Below are positions 12,541 to 22,965 of a stretch of 60,000 bases of DNA, piece after piece. The notes below the pieces were generated by a model. It had not been told where the DNA came from. It did not search any database and saw only the letters and a program-made list of their open reading frames with translations. Position 1 is the first letter of the stretch, and every line of letters starts with the position of its first letter. The stretch is taken from positions 21,888,001-21,948,000 of the forward strand of contig OX485804.1 in the NCBI GenBank assembly GCA_950295325.1, read 5' to 3'. The position numbers and the translations under genes are program-made. This DNA comes from Polytrichum commune. Its lineage: Eukaryota > Streptophyta > Polytrichopsida > Polytrichales > Polytrichaceae.

Positions 12541-13530
12541 TCATGAAACAACCATCAAATATGTCACCTACTTGTGGTATTTCATCACAATATGGGTTGG
12601 GTCCAAAGACGAATTTAAGACAATTAAAGCCCTTCTTAGAAATTACCTTTGGTTTGGATTTGAGTCAAATGCTCAAACAAGGGTAAGTTGATAGGATGGT
12701 ACGATGCTAGAGAAATATGTTAGGTTGAGCATCACCAACATAAAGAGTAGTTTGATTACTATGCTCCACAAGTGGATCATTGCGGCATTCCTCTCGGAAA
12801 ACTCGAACCTGCAATGATTTGTTGAGATAGCGATTGAGGAATATCCAATCATCCCCTTCATTCGAAATGGAAGCCGGATGTCATGTGGTGTTTCATGTCA
12901 AGTAGCAAAGCGTGTTGGGGCCAAGTATTTGGAAACATGTCGCTTCGGCTTGGAATGCTTTGCTTCCTTTCTTGCACCTTAAAATACCTTCCACAATTGA
13001 GCAAACATTAAGGAAAATTATGTGGTAGAGGAACCAATTTTTGAGGAAGAAGCTCGGTGCTTTTGAACGGCATGTTGGGCAATAGGCCAATGCAGTTTAC
13101 ACATGGTGACCAACATATAAAATGAGGCAAAACTTATAGTCAGTCCTTAGTCGAAGGCTCAAAGTAGATACCAATTTCTTGATATGGAGTAGATCATGTG
13201 GAATAGATCGGTGTGCAACATCAAATGGCGTGGAAACCACTTGCTTGTGGCACCAAAGTGAAGAATTTCCCTTTGGTGAGTGAAGCAATGTTTCCATGTA
13301 GCCCACCAACTCCCACCCTATTTGGGTATTTGAAGTCCCCAAAGACCTTTGTCTCAAAACAAGTCTTCCATTAGTTGTCTTCTTATGAGTTTGACAAAGC
13401 TCACAAGCTTGCGGCCTTCGGAGCCATTTCCAATCGCTTCTCCCGGTTGTTATGGGGTTGCCTCCCAAGGAGCAAGTGGTCTCCTATGATGGGTGGAAAT
13501 CAACCAAAGGAAACTAAACCACAACCACAA
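12541..13530 (+). pseudogene. Decayed LINE, reverse-transcriptase C-terminal region
   Basis: Read on the plus strand with several frame changes, this stretch gives peptides typical of the end of a plant LINE reverse transcriptase and the region before its zinc-binding domain. Near 12640-12660 there is a block ending LLRNYLWFGFESN. Near 12750-12800 is a LITMLHKWIIAAFL-type block, and near 12915-12975 GPSIWKHVASAWNALLPFL. Stops and shifts interrupt every frame, so it is dead. LINEs copy RNA into DNA at a nicked target; here only the 3' part of ORF2 survives. The family name is from recognition, and the ends and target duplication were not found. Confidence 0.6.
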
Positions 13531-13664
13531 CCACCCCTCGTGTAAAATAATCAACGAGTCATCCCGCACTTTGTTTCAGGTCCGAATTACATTATTTGTT
13601 TTTGGGCAATGAAATAGAATATTCTCACTTGTTTCAAAAAACAAAACAAATCTAAAACCCGACC

Positions 13665-13823
13665 TCATGACATTATTCATATTCATAAGAGTGTTATGTG
13701 GGACTGACAATATTTCATAGAATATTTCCCGGATATTTCCCACATTCAAAATGAATGTGGGAAATATTCTTTGGAGCATTGTCACTCCCACATATCATTG
13801 TTATGGATCTGAATAATGTTATG
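13665..13823. mobile_element. Palindromic MITE, CATAACATTATTC family, copy 2 (near-perfect hairpin)
   Basis: A 159-bp element that is almost one long hairpin. The centre, 13731-13770, is an inverted repeat with arms TTTCCCACATTCA and TGAATGTGGGAAA and a loop of about 3 nt. The outer arms carry CATGACATTATTC against GAATAATGTTATG and GTGGGACTGACAAT against its complement. It is non-coding. A transcript would form a stem of roughly 75 bp, similar in form to MITE-derived small-RNA precursors; transcription is not shown. Confidence 0.85.
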
Positions 13824-14265
13824 TTCTCAAAAGGAGGGCATTACACCTTATATTATAACTTGAACACGATGAAACCCTTGAACGACACATGGCTAAGTGG
13901 ACGGGTGTTGATTCTCCATGTCAGTCGATGTTGGAATTTTATATGTGAGTATACTAAGATCCGCTCTCCAACACCCACTTGAATCTCATGGCGGGATAGA
14001 AAAAGGTTTGGCATATGGTCCAAAATTTGGATTCCATTTCCATGTTGACCCTCTGCATGGTCTAAGTTCTTATGGGAGAAAGAGCTACCAACTTTCAAGC
14101 AACAGTTGTGAGTTAGGTTAGAACAACCTTTGACCCTCAAAATCCAAGGAAACCACCTGCAAGAGATGTTGTTTCATACAATTTGCTCACACTTTGGGGG
14201 GATCATGATTTACGTTTTTATTGGTGCCCCTACTCTTCAAGCTCTAAAGTGGAGAGGCCTACTAA
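13824..14265. other. No gene recognised
   Basis: Spacer between two MITEs, with no recognisable feature. Confidence 0.5.
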
Positions 14266-14850
14266 GGGGTTGTTTACACCATGGACCATGAAGTCGTCCC
14301 AAGGCCCTGTTAAATTTGTGATTGGATGTTGAACTCGTCCCGAGACTACTTCAGTTTACACCAAGGAATTTTTTTTGTCGTAGTGATTATGAAGTAGGAG
14401 TCCCCAAAAGACAGAGAGAAAAACTTCGGTCTCCAGAGGAGACCGACGTGAATGGAGTGTCTGTTCGATCCTCCTCCAATCCAATGCCCACAGGACAACA
14501 TGTGTGCTTGTAGAAAAAGGTAGGGGCCCATGGTAGAGGAAATGATGTTATAACAAAGTTTTAATGATTTTTTTCTTTTGAGAAAGAGAAGATGAAGACA
14601 AGAGAAGACAAGAGAATGGTCAAACTTTAATTTTGTTCACAACTGCCCTTTTTGGGCATATATTAAAAAATTAGCACATTCACTTTTTGGTGCATGGGCA
14701 ACCCTCTTGGTCCACATTCGGCTTACACCTAGTGAGGGGCCCAAAGGCTTTGTAAACCATTTTTTTAAGAAACCGAGCCATTGAAATTGGACCATGGAAA
14801 AATACCACCTTCCATGGTCCGACTTCATGGTCCATGGTGTAAACCGGCCC
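14266..14850. mobile_element. PIF/Harbinger-type MITE
   Basis: A 585-bp element with imperfect inverted ends of about 30 bp. The left end begins GGGGTTGTTTACACCATGG and the right end closes CCATGGTGTAAACCGGCCC. The trinucleotide TAA lies directly outside both ends (14263-14265 and 14851-14853), matching the TWA duplication of PIF/Harbinger elements. The ends extend into ACCATGAAGTCG on both sides. No transposase is present. A second, related element begins immediately after the right TAA. Confidence 0.8.
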
Positions 14851-14853
14851 TAA

Positions 14854-15260
14854 GGGTCACTTCACAAACGAGCCAAGAGGCATTCCCATGAAGCTATAAG
14901 AGCCCAAGAGAATTGTCCAAAGGTCATCCCAAGGCACTTCCAAAATCATGTAGTGTGGTCACGGGCCCTCAAGTGTACTATGAAGTCATGTGTGACCAGG
15001 CCCTCAACCAAATGCTATTCCAATGAATCTCTATTCATGCGGGATCCTCACACATGATAAAAATATAATAAAGCAATGGTTGTAAGATTTTAGAGTGCCA
15101 TTGTCTCCCACTTTGTGTTGGGCCTACCTCCAATAGGTGGATTTTGAAAATAGTCCAAGTGATTATAAAACATGAACATTTGATCCCAATTAGGAATCCA
15201 TGTAGACTTTACATCCATCTTGTATTCACTTACTTCGTTGGTCAACAAACATGCACTTCC
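14854..15260 (-). mobile_element. Partial PIF/Harbinger-type MITE, relative of 31093-31591
   Basis: Begins GGGTCACTTCACAAACGAG right after the TAA that closes the preceding MITE, and is collinear in reverse orientation with most of 31093-31591. Shared blocks include CCAAAATCATGTAGT, GGTCACGG, CCCTCAACCAAATG and GGAATCCATGTAGACTTTAC. Its distal end is eroded, so the right border is approximate. Confidence 0.75.
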
Positions 15261-16237
15261 GTTACCATAACTAAATTAGGGGAGGTCTAATTTTGCATCC
15301 AAATTTTCATTATAGTGCTTCATCATAGTTTTGCTAATGCAACACAAGTTTTGTTGTGTACCTCTAATAAGTAGAAGTTGGAAAAATGAACCGAATAACA
15401 CACACGTAGTGCCTTATGCACACACGGGTAGATCACTCTAAGGCATTTTTGTGCACCACGTGCGGCTGGGAGTTTTTTTGTTTTGGGGCTATTTACCTTC
15501 AAGGGCTGAATTAAAACCTCCCTATAATTACTTAAATCTCAAAAATGGCCCATTTGTTTGCACCCTTCCATTACTTATATTGTCCAAGTCACTGTAATTT
15601 TTTGTACTCTATATTTCTTTTAAGTAATTTTGGACATATGGAAATCCCAATTATCATCCATCCCCGTGAGTCCTAAACCCATTTACATACCATACTAAAC
15701 ATACCTTCTAGGATCCTTATCTTCAACCCCTATATTAATTTTACTAGAAATAATGGCCCACGTTTTATGTCCATCTTACTTATAATGGGATTGTCTACAT
15801 TTAATGGTCCCTTCATTACTTGGAATTTCTTTATAATTTTTATTTCAAATGATTTTAATCCTCTCTATATTATGCCGCACGTCGTTTTTAAAATGCACTA
15901 AGTGATCTACCCGTGTATGCACACCCCTACTAAAGTGGTAACCAATGTGTTATTATCCTAGATTTGTATATTAAAATGACCTTATATGCTACAATTTAGA
16001 AGATTTTGATCATTGAAGGAAGGGTGTCCATGATAGATGCTTCTACTCGTACTGTAACTAGGAAACAAATGGATTGGACATCAAGGGCATTGAGGCCATA
16101 CTTATTTTTTCTACAATGCATCATATTGCATATATACCTAATAAAAAGTTCACCTGATCCGAACCCTTGTTTTCTAGTGGTAAATAGTCATTCATTTCCT
16201 TAGCCAAACTTCTAATGATACTTGAAGGGTTTAATCA
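15261..16237. other. No gene recognised
   Basis: AT-rich spacer. Two short repeats (GATCACTCTAAGGCA-type at 15432 and GTGATCTACCCGTG at 15902) look like a diverged inverted pair spanning about 500 bp, possibly an old element, but no clear borders are seen. Confidence 0.4.
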
Positions 16238-16591
16238 CCCCGGAATCACATCTTCATTTGGCTGGGCCCCGTCCTTCTCACGCCTCTTTCACTGCTTGGT
16301 CTTCTTGCCCACACCTGCGTGGGAACTCTTCCTCGTTTGGAACCAATGTGACAATACCCCCTTCAAGATCACAAATATTCAAGTTGACATCACTTTTATT
16401 ATTCCCAAGTTAATTGATGGAGTTTCTTCACATGCCAAAGGAGCTAAAATGGCTTAAGTGACCAGGTATTGTCACATTGGTTCCCAACGAGGAAGAGTTC
16501 CCACACATGTGCAGGCATGACGACTGGGCAGTGAAGGAGGCGTGGGAGGGGCGGGGCCCAGCTGAACCCAAATGTGATCTAGCCCGGACCG
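16238..16591. mobile_element. 353-bp MULE-type MITE, copy 2
   Basis: A 354-bp relative of 11343-11695. The inverted arms carry GGGAACTCTTCCTCGTT and ACCAATGTGACAATACC blocks, and the right end closes GTGATCTAGCCCGGACCG. The flanks GTTTAATCA and GTTTCATCA form a 9-bp duplication with one mismatch. The left tip has lost a few bases (CCCCGGAATCAC against CCCGGGCTAGATCAC). The central region runs in the opposite orientation to copy 1. Confidence 0.82.
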
Positions 16592-16664
16592 GTTTCATCA
16601 TAATATCCTAAGCATGGAAATTACTTTGTGTGCACCTATGTTACAACAACTCAAGATAAATATT

Positions 16665-16822
16665 ATAACATTACTCATGAGGCTTGAGTTATTCCGTGGG
16701 ACCCTTGGAAGATTCAAGCACAATGAAGTTGAATGCTAACATTCTTAACTCTTTCAAATTGCATATGGGCCAATCTTCTGAAGGTCCCACGAAATAACTC
16801 AGGCCTTTTAAGTAATGTTATG
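16665..16822. mobile_element. Short palindromic MITE
   Basis: About 158 bp bounded by ATAACATTACTC and its complement AGTAATGTTATG. The arms share TGAGTTATTYCGTGGGACC and GAAGATT. The terminal CATAACATTA and the internal GTGGGAC resemble the palindromic family at 13665-13823, so the two may be related. No clear target duplication is seen. Confidence 0.7.
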
Positions 16823-16929
16823 ATCTACATGGTCTTTGAAATTTTGCAGTCCAACTACATTTTCATATTGTTGGTCTATTTCGTGTGGCATTGAGCATGT
16901 GTGATATATTTTTCTAGTAACACCAATTT

Positions 16930-17072
16930 CACTACAAGAATCACATGTCGTTGCCACTTGTTCTATGCTATTAGGAGGTAGATTTGGGTATCCAAATCTA
17001 CCTATTAATGTAGTTGATTCTTGATACCAAAATTTTACCTCCTAGTGGCAATCCTACATGATCCTTGTAGTG
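16930..17072. mobile_element. CACTA-like MITE
   Basis: A 143-bp element with ends CACTACAAGAATCA and TGATCCTTGTAGTG, which pair with one mismatch. CACTACAAG is the usual terminus of plant CACTA (En/Spm) elements. The flanking trinucleotides are TTT and TTG, so a 3-bp duplication is only partly preserved. The centre holds a perfect small hairpin, GGTAGATTTGG against CCAAATCTACC, inside a longer stem formed by GAGGTA and TACCTC. Confidence 0.75.
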
Positions 17073-17190
17073 TTGACTTGGTTTCTAAGGCCTTCATGGT
17101 CACTTGAAGTATCCAAATATGATCACTATTTGAAATGTTCTTCGTGAATGCTCAATTGTCATAATTTGAATCAAGTACTTGGAGCCACTA

Positions 17191-17562
17191 CACTAAGTAT
17201 GAAATTTAGTGTCACCAATTCTAATTGTCTCGTTCAATACTGATTGTGAACCGTAGTGTAGTGTCACCAACACTAAAAGTTAACCCAACATTATTTATCG
17301 TTCCTTGTAATTTTTTGGGGGGATTGTAGATTTATAGTATTGCAATTAGTGTCACTTACCAAGTGGATTTTCATCCAAATTTCAATCATCCATGACAATA
17401 TTTCATCACAAGTTGTTGACAAGAGAAGGGAGGGTTTTGGCCAATGGATGAACTCATCCGTCATCCATGACAATATTTGTTCACTTATTCATAAGAAGTG
17501 TCATCCAAAAAGTTACTATAATGCTAGTAAATACCATATGACTTTAAATATCATATTTAGTG
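17191..17562. mobile_element. TA-flanked MITE, CACTAAATA family, copy 3
   Basis: A 372-bp element beginning CACTAAGTATGAAATTTAGT and ending in its imperfect complement, ATCATATTTAGTG, with TA on each side. Inside, CATCCATGACAATATTT occurs twice (near 17387 and 17463). It is non-coding. Confidence 0.75.
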
Positions 17563-18092
17563 TAGTATATAGGTCGGGGGTTATTTTAAAGACGACAATT
17601 GACACCATAGTTAGCTTCAAAGACCCATGGATTAGTTTACACTGTTACATGTGAATTAAATCCACCTCAAATCTATAGGGGTATAGGGATTTGGCATGGG
17701 TGAAGACCTAAGGTAAGTGGGTCTTAAACAAACACTTTTAGCTCTGCATCCACTTTCGGGAGGAAATAAGACATATAATTAGTGCAAGATGATTAGCAAA
17801 TGATTATGCATGCAACCCTTCTCATCATAATTTCTGGAGCTCATATGAATATCTTGATCATTATCAAGTGGAAATTCTTTTTCACCAGTTGATCATTAAC
17901 CTATCCCCCCACTTATGTTGACTATTGAGCCTAGAATGAGTAGCACGTTATGTGCATGTAGTCCCATATCTTCTAACCTTTAAAGGACGTATGATCTCAA
18001 TGTATGGCCGAATATATCATTTGTATAGGTCTCATCAAGCTCAAAAATTATATGTGATATATTTATGGGTTTTAAACCTTATATTATGCACT
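17563..18092. other. No gene recognised
   Basis: AT-rich spacer with no identifiable structure. Confidence 0.5.
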
Positions 18093-18738
18093 CTCTTGAG
18101 TTGGGTGCAAGCAGAGTAAAGTGGACCAAAAAAATGCTCCAGTATACAAAAGCCATAATTTTCTTGGTCAAATGCCTATAAGTAGTAGCAAAATGTTGTT
18201 TAAAATATATTATTCTTCATGATGACCTCCTTTGTTAAGATAGGTACTCAAATATAGAATATCAATATGAGATCTTCAAAACCTATCGTCAAAAGTGATG
18301 CGTAAAAGACACATACTAAATATAGTTATGAATGTAAATTCTATGACCTTCAATATTTTGAGCTTGCGGGGGTTTTTTTTTCCATGTTCCTTGAATTCAT
18401 TATAAACTTGAAGTCATTGTAAATTTTTTTAATCAAAGATTCATCAATTTAATGTAATGTAATCTTATTCCAAACAAGTGTTTGATAATTATCTTTTTAA
18501 TGTCACCCACTTTTTCACCACTTGCACCATCTTCTAAAATACATATATATACGTTGTTTGAAATTGTTTTTTGTGAGCATAAATTGCTTGGCTTTGTAGT
18601 TTCATATGTTTTCTAAATGTTTGTGGATTTAGATTTCATAAAAGTCAAAGTTAGTGTATAGTTTTGGATCACTTTCACTTAAACATGAGCAAGGATCAAG
18701 AGCTATCCACTTTACCGTGTTTGCACCCAGTTAAAGAG
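18093..18738. mobile_element. Element bounded by GGGTGCAA inverted repeats
   Basis: Imperfect 35-40 bp inverted repeats close a segment of about 640 bp. The left arm includes TTGAGTTGGGTGCAAG and AGTAAAGTGGA; the right arm includes TCCACTTTACC and TTGCACCCAGTTAAAGAGT. The interior is AT-rich and non-coding. A target duplication was not resolved, so the superfamily is unknown and the borders may be off by a few bases. Confidence 0.6.
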
Positions 18739-19970
18739 TAAGTAAAACTATACTCATAATAAACAATGGTGATTATATTACAATAAATGTAGTTGCATCC
18801 AAGGGCACTCGTCATGTTGCGTATTTGAAGTTAAATATTAAATATTCCATAAATTTGAAAAATGCAATTGAAGAAATAATTAATTGTATATAAGGTTGCT
18901 TTTAACACAATAAGCTTTAAACGACTATGTAGCTAGAACATGTGTTTTATGTAAAAAATCTAGACCTCTCAGACGTTTAAGGGTTGAAGACATGTCTCTT
19001 TGATGTCTGTTACTAGATCCTCATCTAACCGCACATCATTCAAATATAGGTCTTGGTTTAAGAGGAGTAATCCCATTAACTCACTTACCTTACGTGATCG
19101 TTAAGAAAGTAAAACGATCATCACTTTGACCTCTTATAACTTTTGCATCTCAACACCTAATTTGAAAACTCAAAACGATACAATTTGCGTGTCACATGAC
19201 AAAACATTATTCAGATCCACAACAGTGTCACGTGGAACTCACAATATTCTGCAGAATACCGTCAGTCCCACATAACACTGCTATAGATCTGAATAGCGTT
19301 ATGAAGTTGCTAACTGAATGAGACGATTCCAAATCCTATCCAACGGCCATAAATTCCTTTGCGGAATTGAAAGTGCCCACAATAGGTAGGGACACAAACC
19401 TTTCATGTGTCCCGGTCTAACATATTGAGTCACCATAGCCCACGAGCTCATCAATTCTTTCTTCATTCAACACGTTGTCATAATGAGCTCTAGTTGTTTG
19501 GTTTTTTTGGTTGGATTGGTGTGGAGCTCGTAAGTTCCGATGAGAAAGACAAGATATCGTTCGCACCCAACTTCAACAAGAGTGTGCCTCACAACAAGTT
19601 ATGTAAATGTAACAAGCTTGGTGCCACTTTACGCCTACTTCACTTTGGGCCTTCGAATGTATCTTTTGTTCTTCCATATTGTGCCCTACTGGCAAATCAC
19701 AATAGGCATAAGATGATTCGTGTTTTAATTTTTAAAGATAGAGCGAGCCATGTGTCATCATGTGACTGGTTGGAGTCTCTTGAAAAGGTGACGTGGAAAT
19801 TGAATATAGGCAAAGATGTGTCCAATCAAACTTGGATGTGTCGTAGTTGAAAGCAATACCTCTTGAGTTGGGTTTGAAATTGTTCTTGGCCTCAACGATG
19901 AAATGGGATCTCCTTTCGCAATTTGAGGATTAAAAAGCAGTAGTGGCTTCCATGACTCTTTACCCAATTA
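18739..19970. other. No gene recognised; one MITE inside
   Basis: Apart from the small MITE at 19200-19303 nothing is identified. A 118-codon plus-strand frame at 19494-19850 has no domain that I recognise. Confidence 0.4.
19200..19303. mobile_element. Palindromic MITE, CATAACATTATTC family, copy 3
   Basis: A 104-bp shorter version. The left arm has CAAAACATTATTCAGATCC and ACAGTGTCACGTGG, and the right arm has GTCCCACATAACACTG and AGATCTGAATAGCGTTATG. The central part present in other copies is missing. Confidence 0.8.
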
Positions 19971-20283
19971 AGGTAGAGGGGCACATTCCTGCTCGGGTCC
20001 TTAAACCGCTCACTAGACCTATCCAAACAAGAGGTACATTATAGCTTCGTACCTCAAATTTCTATGTAATCATGGTGTACATTTTTGGGGTGAGTGGTTT
20101 TGGGTACCCCTATGAGTTCTCCTTCCAAAATTCATAACTAATTCAATATTAATCCAAAATTAATTATTCCAATTGGTCCAATTTCCAATGTACTTTGCAC
20201 ATCTTCCAAGATTGATTCCCCCTTAATAACTCCCCAATGAACATGCCAATCTGAAATTCGAGCGGGAATGTGCCCCTCTACCT
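19971..20283. mobile_element. TA-flanked MITE with GAGGGGCACATTCC ends
   Basis: A 313-bp element beginning AGGTAGAGGGGCACATTCC and ending with its exact complement, followed on both sides by TA. The inverted repeat is about 26 bp with few mismatches. It is non-coding. The TA flank suggests a Tc1/mariner-type enzyme, but the ends differ from the other TA-flanked families here. Confidence 0.78.
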
Positions 20284-20815
20284 TATAGCATGTGCTCCTA
20301 ATTATCTGCTAATGTTTGTGGACCTCATGTGGCCAATTTTGACTCCACAAAAATTTTTGAATGTGGAAACGCATTGGGAAACCGGTTATCAATTGTGAAA
20401 CACACATATGATTGTTTAAAGTCCATGAATTGGAGTCGAGATGCAAAAGTTGTAAGAGCTCTCTTTCTCTTCAAAGAATCATATAGACTCTCTCAATCAT
20501 GTTAAGTCTTGAATCTAGATTGGGTAGCCTTTATGAGTACATAGTTCATTCCCAATATAACACATATCTTTTTGGTATCCATTCTTTAAGTACTTACAAG
20601 CTTTGCCATACACAATTCAAATATAGAGGTCCAATTAAGAGGGGTGACCACATAAGACCCACGTGCCTTAGTTACAAAACCACTAATCCAAAATCAAACA
20701 AAACATTAGTTAGTTTGTACCCCTGCACCTTGTCTAAAAATGGGGGGGGGGGAGACGAGATGCTTCAAAGTACATGATATTTGTATTTATACTTGTCAGC
20801 TCAACCCGATTAGCA
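20284..20815. other. No gene recognised
   Basis: AT-rich spacer with an 11-G run at 20742-20752. Confidence 0.5.
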
Positions 20816-20994
20816 TATGGTCCGAGACGATCCTAAACTACTGAATGATGGTGGAGTGATACCCAAATCTCAAAAAAAGGTTGGCGGTTCGATTCCCGGC
20901 TGTGAAATCTCCTCTCTACTTGACAGAAAACTTGCCAGGTGGTCAATTGTCTCAATCGAAAAAAAAAAGAAAAAAAAAGAAAAGAAAGAGAACA
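20816..20994 (+). mobile_element. tRNA-derived SINE
   Basis: A 179-bp unit with an internal Pol III B box (GGTTCGATTCC near 20885-20895) in tRNA-like context, a tRNA-unrelated body, and a 3' A-rich tail of A runs split by single G. It is flanked by a perfect 7-bp direct repeat, ATTAGCA (20809-20815 and 20995-21001), as expected for LINE-driven retroposition. An A box is less certain. It encodes no protein; SINEs are transcribed by RNA polymerase III and copied by LINE enzymes. Confidence 0.85.
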
Positions 20995-21001
20995 ATTAGC
21001 A

Positions 21002-21358
21002 AGTCTCCACCCTTTTAAAAATTGTTGCACATTGAAGCAACCTTAGCCTTAGAATCATCGGCATGCTGTGTTTCCTGGACTATTGGTAAATTTGATTGTT
21101 GCAAATACTAACTTGGTGCCAGATAATGAACAATACTTAGATCTAGTATTGTTCATTTTGTAGGGGAAAAGGCTAGAATATAAGAAGCATAATGCACAGT
21201 AAAAATCTGGCCCCACTATGCCTTGGCCTAAATTTGAGTAATATTATAGAGCTTTAAGCAACTCACCAAACCATAGTTCTAATGATTTTTTTTCTTCTTC
21301 TATTTGAAGTAAAAAGACAAGGAATGCTCAAAACATTACCATTGATAGCCGATTGATA
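21002..21358. other. No gene recognised
   Basis: Short AT-rich spacer between the SINE and the inverted MITE pair. Confidence 0.5.
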
Positions 21359-21642
21359 CACCATGACCTCCCTAACATCATGCATGTGGCAACCAAAGTG
21401 CACGTGATATGAAGGAGGTGTGTAGTGTTAACACGAATGCGTAATAATAGAGAATTAGTGTAGCGTGTGACATTATGAATTAACACAAAGTCAACATTGC
21501 ATAACTGACAATAGCGGCAACGTGATGAGTGCGAGCGTGTACTTTGGTAGATTACTTTAATGTCAAAACCCATAACATATGGGAGGAAAATGTGACAATG
21601 AGTGAGTTTTAAACTGAGCACATCCGTTCCCTAGGGTTCCAT
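21359..21642 (-). mobile_element. AACCTCC-family MITE, copy 2, minus orientation
   Basis: Starts after TA with CACCATGACCTCCCTAACATC and contains the family marker GGCAACCAAAGTGCACGTGATAT in reverse. Its distal 70 bp or so is missing where it meets copy 3, so the two copies form a head-to-head inverted pair. Confidence 0.75.
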
Positions 21643-21649
21643 TTCGTTA

Positions 21650-22138
21650 CACACCCTAAACCTCGTAATATCAACCCCCATAATGTCACATGCTCTCTAA
21701 TATCCTGAAACCCTAGGGAACGGATGTTCGTAGTTTAAATCTCACTCCTTATTGTCACACTTCTCTCCCTTATATCACGAAATGTGTCATTAATGCAAAC
21801 CACCCAAGAAGTCAACCCACATCCTCGCATTGCACCATGTGTCAACATGTGGAGTGCCACCTTCTTATTCTTATTCTTATTCTTCTTCTTCTTATGCCAC
21901 TTGGTGAATGTTGGTGCATGCGTCCGCCACATCGCCCAGGAAGACCAAGTGGAGTGAACCACACTAGCGTAGATAACAGGAGAACAAACTCAAATCGTCC
22001 TCACATCTCCTCTGTGTCATTCCATAATGTCACATGCTACACTATTTCTACATGATCACGCATCCATGTTACCACTACAGAACTCCGTAATATCACGTGC
22101 ACTTTAGTTGCCACAGGTGTGATACCACGGAGACTAGA
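21650..22138 (+). mobile_element. AACCTCC-family MITE, copy 3
   Basis: Begins after TA with CACCCTAAACCTCGTAATATC and includes CCTAGGGAACGGATG, also seen in copies 2 and 4. It has an internal insertion of about 130 bp with a pyrimidine-rich CTTATT microsatellite (21861-21894). The right end is degraded near 22138. Confidence 0.7.
21861..21894 (+). repeat. CTTATT / CTT microsatellite
   Basis: Tandem TTCTTA units passing into CTT triplets. Confidence 0.9.
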
Positions 22139-22965
22139 GGGGAGTGACATTCCGGAGGCGGATACTCTGAAGTTCGGGTGCAGTGAAGTAATAAAAGTAA
22201 GGAGAGCGGCAGGTGGATCGAGCACAGGCCATGGAAGCCATCAAAAGAAAGACAAGCCTTGCTTTGGATTGGCATGGGTATAATGTCGGGGCCCAAGCCG
22301 AAGCTGTCTCTGACACTATCTAGCTGGAAACTGGAAAATGTGGGTTGGAATTCATGCTCAGCCGAGTGTACTTTTCCCAGATTCCATCTGACACTCGTAC
22401 CCAGAGTTCCAGGGGAGATTGTTGGGCATAATTGGTCGAGATGATCCTAGTAACCTAACATAGTGTTGTGTTTCCAAGCCCGACTGACTGCTTCCGTTTT
22501 TCACATCTTTCGGTTTCCCTTTATTGATTGATTTGAGGTTTTTTTAGTCCACATACTCCTCTAAAAACGATCGGTGATTCTCCTAAACTCTTGAGAGAGC
22601 TTCAACCGGTTATATCTTGATCTTAAGCTGCTCATCTGTAACTAGCGATCGGTTCTCCCTGTTCAATTCCTGTACCTGCACACTGTTGTTTGTTCTTTTG
22701 CACTTTAGTTGCCACGAATATGCACTCTTTCAATCTTAGTTGCAACACGTTGTCGAACAAGGATCTGAAACCTTGTTGAACGAGGACTTGACACGTGGCA
22801 CAAATTGATCACCGTGTGGAAGGCATCATGAGGTTTATAACAACCCATGGGAAACCTATAACAACCCAACATTATCAAGAATCACATTCGACAATCTCAA
22901 GTAGGTTGGTCTGAGAGTGGAATCCTTTTTTCTTCTCTCTCGAAAAAACCAGATTGTCTCCACCA
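22139..22965. other. Unassigned spacer of higher GC
   Basis: No gene is recognised. The GC content is higher than its surroundings between about 22130 and 22680, and a fragment of the AACCTCC MITE body (GCACTTTAGTTGCCACGAA) lies at 22699. It may be a captured or decayed sequence of unknown origin. Confidence 0.4.
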
